From Chelativorans sp. (GTDB lineage: Bacteria > Pseudomonadota > Alphaproteobacteria > Rhizobiales > Rhizobiaceae), in NCBI RefSeq assembly GCF_031180965.1, contig NZ_JAPSLH010000008.1, positions 62,001 to 126,000 of the forward strand: 64,000 bases of DNA. The letters are read 5' to 3'. Shown here piece after piece: positions 59,655-64,000 of the stretch (the stretch's first letter is position 1; the number at the start of each line of letters is the position of its first letter). A program made the position numbers and the translations under genes. The notes under the pieces are model-generated. The model ran no database searches. It was not told the origin of the DNA and saw only the letters and a program-made list of their open reading frames with translations.

Positions 59655-62591
59655 CTAGTGCGCCTCTTCCCAATTGTCGGCCGCGCGTGCGTCCACCTTC
59701 AGCGGCACCGAAAGAGAGCGGGCCGGCCAGGCCGCGCCTTCCATTACCGTGCGGATCACCGGGATGGCGCGCTCCACAGCATCTTCCGGCGCCTCGAATA
59801 CAAGCTCGTCGTGTACCTGCAGCAGCATCTGGACATCGCCGAGCCCCGAATCGGCGAGCGCCGCATCCATGCGCATCATGGCGCGGCGGATGATATCGGC
59901 GGCCGAACCCTGGATGGGCGCGTTGATGGAGGCGCGTTCGTTGAAGGCGCGGATGGAAGGGTTGGAGGAGCGGATCTCCGGGTAATGGGCGCGGCGGCCG
60001 AAGATGGTCTCGACATAGCCCTTTTCGCGGCAGAACGCTTTCGTCCGCTCCATATAGTCGCGGATTCCCGGAAACCGCTCGAAATACCGTTTGATATAGG
60101 CACCGGCCTCCTCGCGCGGAATGCTGAGCTGGTTCGCGAGGCCGAAGGCGGAGATGCCGTAGATGATGCCGAAATTGATCGCCTTGGCACGGCGGCGGAC
60201 CTCCGCCGGCATGCCTTCGACCGGCACGCCGAACATCTCGGACGCCGTCATGGCATGGATGTCCACGCCCTCCGCAAAAGCCTTCTTGAGCTCCGGGATT
60301 TCTGCCACATGGGCAAGCACGCGCAGCTCGATCTGGCTGTAGTCGGCCGAAATCAGCTTCCGGCCGGGCGCGGCGATGAAGGCGGTGCGGATTTTCCTGC
60401 CTTCCGGCGTGCGCACGGGGATGTTCTGGAGGTTCGGCTCGGAGGAGGAGAGCCGCCCCGTCGTCGTGGAAGCCAACGAATAGGATGTGTGCACCCGTCC
60501 CGTATCGGGGTGGGTATAGCCGGGCAGCGCATCCGTGTAGGTGGATTTCAGTTTGGTGACCTGCCGCCAATCGACGATCTTACGCGGCAGTTCGTGACCT
60601 GCGGCAGCGAGTTCTTCAAGCACCTGCGCGGACGTGGACCATTGGCCCGACTTCGTCTTCGCCCCGCCCGGCAGGCCCATCCGGCCGAAAAGGATATCGC
60701 CCAGTTGCTTCGGCGAGCCGATAGTAAAACGCCCGCCGGCGAGCTCGTAGATCTCCTCCTCCATCCGCGCCGCCGTCTGCGCGAAATCGCCGGACATGCG
60801 GGAGAGGATCTGGCGGTCCACCATGATGCCGCGGTGCTCCATGCGGCAGATCACTGAGATCATCGGTCGCTCCAGCCGCTCATAGACGGAGACGAGGCCT
60901 TTTGCGGCCAACTGCGGCTTCAGCACCTTCCACAGGCGCAGCGCGATATCGGCATCCTCGGCGGCATAGATGGTGGCGCGCTCGAGATCGACCATGTCGA
61001 AGGTCACCTTGGAGCGTCCGGAGCCCGTCACCTCCTTGTAGGAAAGCGGGGTATGGCCGAGCCATCGCTCGGCCAGCGCGTCCATGCTATGTGCCTGCGT
61101 CCCCGCTTCAAGCACGTAGGAGATCAGCATGGTATCGTCATAGGGCGCGATCTCGATCCCATGCCGGTAGAGGAGCAGCCAGTCATATTTCAGGTTCTGG
61201 CCGATCTTCAGCACCGCAGGATCCTGGAGTGCCGGCCGCAGGACGCTGAGCGCCGCTTCCACCGCAATCTGGCCGTCCATCATCCCGCCGCCGAGCAGGT
61301 CTTCTTTCCCGTTCTTGTGCGACAGGGGCACATAAGCCGCGCGCCCGGGAGCAGTGGCGAGAGCGATTCCGCACAGTTCCGCCTGCATTGGATCGAGCGA
61401 GGTCGTCTCTGTATCGAGGGCTAGGATGCCCGTCTCGCGTGCTTCCGCTGCCCACTGGTTCAGCGTTTCCAGGTCTCGGATGCAGACATAGCGGGAGTGG
61501 TCGAATTTCTCGGCCGACGCCGCCTCGGCAATCTTGCGCGCGAATTTTTCCGGCGTCTCCGCCTCATCCGTGCGGTCGGGCGCTATCTCGCCCTCGGCGC
61601 CGGGCTCGCCGATGCCGGTTGCAGGAACCGTGAGATCGGGTCCGTGCGCCTCGGCCCCCGCCTGTACTGCCACGTAAGCGGACTCGATCGCTGACGGATC
61701 GGTTCCTGTCGCCTCCGCGACCCGGCGGGTGAGCGAGGAGAACTCCATCGCCTTCAGGAAGGCGATCAGCTTCGGTCCGTTGGGGGGATTAAGCGCCAGA
61801 GCATCGAGGCCGAGCTCGACCGGCACGTCATCCTTGAGGCGGACCAGTTCGCGCGAGATGCGGGCATTCTCCGCGTGCTGAAGCAGGTTTTCGCGTCGCT
61901 TGTCCTGCTTGATCTCATGCGCCCGGGCAAGCAGCGTATCGAGATCTCCATACTGCTCCAGAAGCTGAGCTGCCGTCTTCGGACCTATGCCTGGCACGCC
62001 CGGCACGTTGTCGATCGTGTCGCCGGTCAGCGCCTGCAGGTCGATCATCTTTTCGGGCGGAACGCCCCATTTCTCGATGACCTCGGGGACTTTGATCTCC
62101 TTGTCCTTCATCGGGTCGTACATGGCCACCGTGGGCCCGACGAGCTGCATCAGGTCCTTGTCCGAGGAGACGATGGTCGTATCGCCTCCCGCCTCGCAGG
62201 CAAGCCGCGCATAGGTGGCGATCAGATCGTCGGCCTCGTAGCCCTCCATCTCAATGCAGGGCAGGTCGAAGGCGCGCGTCGCCTCCCGGATCAGGCCGAA
62301 TTGCGGAATGAGATCCTCTGGTGGCTGGGTCCGGTTGGCCTTGTATTCAGGGAAGAGTTCATTGCGGAACGTCTTCGATGAATAGTCGAAAATGACCGCG
62401 AAATGGGTCGGGGTGATACCGACATCCGTGTTGCGGGCGTCGCGCAGGAGCTTCCACAGCATGTTGCAGAAGCCCGATACGGCGCCGACCGGCAGCCCGT
62501 CTGACTTGCGCGCGAGCGGCGGTAGGGCGTGATAGGCCCGGAAGATATAGCCCGAGCCATCGACGAGGAAGAGATGATCGCCTTTTTTCAT
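59655..62591 (-). CDS. polA: DNA polymerase I
   Basis: Repair and Okazaki-fragment polymerase. The 978-aa enzyme has all three domains: N-terminal 5' nuclease (VDGSGYIFRAYHALPPL, NVPGVPGIGPKTA), a 3'-5' exonuclease with an intact first motif (LALDTETTSLDP, so proofreading is probably active), and the polymerase with SADYSQIELRVLAH, RRRAKAINFGIIYGISAFGL and LQVHDELVFE. The ATG is at 62591. A two-part hairpin lies 29-72 bp upstream in the leader. Confidence 0.98.
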   Translation of the reverse strand: MKKGDHLFLVDGSGYIFRAYHALPPLARKSDGLPVGAVSGFCNMLWKLLRDARNTDVGITPTHFAVIFDYSSKTFRNELFPEYKANRTQPPEDLIPQFGLIREATRAFDLPCIEMEGYEADDLIATYARLACEAGGDTTIVSSDKDLMQLVGPTVAMYDPMKDKEIKVPEVIEKWGVPPEKMIDLQALTGDTIDNVPGVPGIGPKTAAQLLEQYGDLDTLLARAHEIKQDKRRENLLQHAENARISRELVRLKDDVPVELGLDALALNPPNGPKLIAFLKAMEFSSLTRRVAEATGTDPSAIESAYVAVQAGAEAHGPDLTVPATGIGEPGAEGEIAPDRTDEAETPEKFARKIAEAASAEKFDHSRYVCIRDLETLNQWAAEARETGILALDTETTSLDPMQAELCGIALATAPGRAAYVPLSHKNGKEDLLGGGMMDGQIAVEAALSVLRPALQDPAVLKIGQNLKYDWLLLYRHGIEIAPYDDTMLISYVLEAGTQAHSMDALAERWLGHTPLSYKEVTGSGRSKVTFDMVDLERATIYAAEDADIALRLWKVLKPQLAAKGLVSVYERLERPMISVICRMEHRGIMVDRQILSRMSGDFAQTAARMEEEIYELAGGRFTIGSPKQLGDILFGRMGLPGGAKTKSGQWSTSAQVLEELAAAGHELPRKIVDWRQVTKLKSTYTDALPGYTHPDTGRVHTSYSLASTTTGRLSSSEPNLQNIPVRTPEGRKIRTAFIAAPGRKLISADYSQIELRVLAHVAEIPELKKAFAEGVDIHAMTASEMFGVPVEGMPAEVRRRAKAINFGIIYGISAFGLANQLSIPREEAGAYIKRYFERFPGIRDYMERTKAFCREKGYVETIFGRRAHYPEIRSSNPSIRAFNERASINAPIQGSAADIIRRAMMRMDAALADSGLGDVQMLLQVHDELVFEAPEDAVERAIPVIRTVMEGAAWPARSLSVPLKVDARAADNWEEAH

Positions 62592-62619
62592 GGCCGAACG
62601 GGTAGCGCGACCTCTTCCG

Positions 62620-62663
62620 CCTGTCCATCAGAAAGCCTCGCCGCCGATGAGGCTCCGGACAGG
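62620..62663 (-). other. Nested hairpin in the polA leader
   Basis: CCTGTCC (62620-62626) pairs with GGACAGG (62657-62663), enclosing an inner GCCTC (62635-62639)/GAGGC (62649-62653) stem. It lies 29-72 bp before the polA ATG, in the untranslated leader on the minus strand. No T-run follows, so any role would be in mRNA folding. It could be chance. Confidence 0.3.
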
Positions 62664-62844
62664 GTATGGCAGTGGCGCGCAAAGATTAACGAGGTGTAAT
62701 GTTTCAGCCCTTGAATAGCCATTTTGGTGAACAACATAACAGTCATCGGCAATACTCCGCCGAGTCCGGCAAGGCTCGTCCCCCGCCTGAACCGGACACC
62801 AGCGGCAGCCTACCCCCTCTCCGGGCTGCCGCACATAATAAAAG

Positions 62845-62881
62845 GCCGCCGTGGTTCCCCTCCACCACGGCGGCACTTTTT
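62845..62881 (-). terminator. Terminator of the 6-phosphogluconate dehydrogenase gene
   Basis: GCCGCCGTGG (62845-62854) pairs perfectly with CCACGGCGGC (62865-62874). Read on the minus strand the stem starts 5 nt after the gnd TAA and is followed by CTTTTATTATG; on the plus strand it is followed by ACTTTTTA. It is therefore a good bidirectional terminator separating gnd from the polA promoter region. Confidence 0.75.
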
Positions 62882-64000
62882 ATCCTCTGTTCCAGTTCCC
62901 GTGGTGATTTCCCTCGCGGTCGACGCGCTCGAAGCCATGCGCGCCGAAGAAATCGCGCTGCGCTTGGATGAGATTGGCCGTGCCTCGGGCACGGCGAAAC
63001 GTGTCGAAATGGGCGAGCGCGGCTGAAAGCGAGGGCGCAGGCAGGCCGGCCTCGGCGCTTTGTGCCACTACGCGCCGCAGATGCGGATGCGCAGTCTCCA
63101 TGAAGGCCGAAAAGGCGGATGTCATCAGCAGGTTTTCGGTTTCGGGCGCCTTGTCGAAGGCATCCGCGATCTCGCCGAGGAATTGCGAGCGGATGATGCA
63201 GCCTGCGCGCCAGATGCGCGCGACCGTGCCGAGCGGCAGGTTCCAGCCAAACTCGCGCGAGGCCGCGGCCATGACCGAAAAGCCTTGCGCATAGGCGACG
63301 ATCTTCCCGGCAAAGAGCGCAGCCTCCAAATCGGCGAGTGCCGATTCGCCTGGCTTTCCAGCGGAGGGTACCCGGATGCCGAAGCGCTTCTCGGCTGACT
63401 CCCGCTCCGCTTTCATGGCGGAGAGGCTGCGGGCCGCCACTGCCGCTTCGATTGCCGTGGCGGGAACGCCCAGCGACTGCGCCTCGATCGCCGACCAGCG
63501 GCCCGTGCCCTTCTGGCCGGCGCGGTCGAGGATAACGTCAACGATCGGCTTGCCCGTATCCATGTCGATCGCCGTCAACACCGCGCCGGTGATCTCGACG
63601 AGGTAGGAGTTCAATCGGCCTTCGTTCCACCGCGCGAAGATCGGCGCGATCTCCTGTGCGCTCAATCCATGCCCGTCACGCAGGATGCCGTAGATCTCGG
63701 CGATCATCTGCATGTCGGCATATTCGATGCCGTTGTGAATGGTTTTGACGAAATGCCCTGCACCATCGGGGCCAAGCCAAGCCTGGCACGCCTCGCCCTT
63801 GTACCGCGCGGCGATCGCCTCCAGGACCGGCTCTATGCGCCGGTAGGAATCCTGCGGGCCGCCCACCATGATCGACGGCCCGTGCCGTGCCCCCTCCTCG
63901 CCTCCCGACACACCCATCCCGATGAATCGCGGGCCAGTCTTCGCGAGCGCCTCCATGCGCCGGCGGGTATCGCGGAAATTGGCGTTTCCTGCATCGATGA
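62880..64000 (-). CDS. gnd: 6-phosphogluconate dehydrogenase (5' end beyond the window)
   Basis: Oxidative decarboxylation of 6-phosphogluconate to ribulose 5-phosphate with NADP+. The partial product (about 373 codons) is open to the window edge, where it reads IDAGNANFRDTRRR. It continues GMGVSGGEEGARHGPSIM and includes the catalytic HNGIEYADMQMIAE and the C-terminal RARGTANLIQAQRDFFGAH, then HHGNW. The internal ATG at 63956 is not the start. About 100 residues of the Rossmann domain are missing at the edge. Confidence 0.96.
   Translation of the reverse strand, partial: IDAGNANFRDTRRRMEALAKTGPRFIGMGVSGGEEGARHGPSIMVGGPQDSYRRIEPVLEAIAARYKGEACQAWLGPDGAGHFVKTIHNGIEYADMQMIAEIYGILRDGHGLSAQEIAPIFARWNEGRLNSYLVEITGAVLTAIDMDTGKPIVDVILDRAGQKGTGRWSAIEAQSLGVPATAIEAAVAARSLSAMKAERESAEKRFGIRVPSAGKPGESALADLEAALFAGKIVAYAQGFSVMAAASREFGWNLPLGTVARIWRAGCIIRSQFLGEIADAFDKAPETENLLMTSAFSAFMETAHPHLRRVVAQSAEAGLPAPSLSAALAHFDTFRRARGTANLIQAQRDFFGAHGFERVDREGNHHGNWNRG

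Overview
The window is chromosomal core sequence from a high-GC alphaproteobacterium, most likely a member of the Hyphomicrobiales (Rhizobiales), Phyllobacteriaceae-like. The evidence is gene order: a Tim44-like/mltA/smr/XRE block beside hslUV, then hisB-hisH-hisA-hisF-hisE-coaA, then miaB-phoH-ybeY-tlyC-XRE-metK-trmB, then rimP-nusA-ylxR-infB-rbfA-truB-rpsO-pnp, then fabI-fabB-fabA divergent from an Irr-type iron regulator. Genes are tightly packed, with many 4-bp ATGA/GTGA overlaps. I saw no insertion sequence, prophage or CRISPR array.

Layout. 1-5.6 kb: end of a Tim44-domain gene, a MltA lytic transglycosylase, an Smr nuclease-like protein, a small XRE regulator, a DUF1402 protein, and hslV-GNAT-hslU. 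5.8-10.7 kb: histidine operon (with two extra membrane-protein genes) ending in pantothenate kinase. 10.7-13.5 kb: AlkB, ArfB and PEP carboxykinase. 13.7-19.9 kb: accessory redox region (LLM flavin oxidoreductase, thiolase, and a four-gene operon with an FAD/Rieske oxidoreductase, an SDR-DoxX fusion and two small membrane proteins). 20.2-25.6 kb: a five-gene operon coupling a tripartite tricarboxylate transporter (tctCBA) to a PrpD/MmgE dehydratase and a PrpB-type lyase. 25.6-27 kb: tRNA-Arg(CCG) and two small secreted acidic proteins that share a motif. 27.1-31.8 kb: solitary HyuA, malate synthase G and a GNAT.

31.8-41.5 kb: tsaB-rimI-plsC-miaB-phoH-ybeY-tlyC, then an 847-bp stretch with no convincing gene where lnt is usually found, then XRE-metK-trmB and a 54-aa conserved-looking protein. 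41.5-53.4 kb: the translation/transcription block, preceded by a good promoter and a terminator-like hairpin, with an HWE-type histidine kinase between truB and rpsO. 53.4-64 kb: an RsmC-like methyltransferase, fabI/fabB/fabA, irr, an SH3 protein, a D-2-hydroxyacid dehydrogenase, polA and a partial 6-phosphogluconate dehydrogenase.

Most of the window is housekeeping. The segments that most deserve a second look are the tctCBA-prpD-prpB catabolic unit, the FAD/Rieske-DoxX operon, the pair of motif-sharing secreted proteins, the empty lnt slot with structured DNA, the operator-like repeat before pckA and the leader of the rimP operon. I did not find a clear, entirely new multi-gene system; these are the best candidates.
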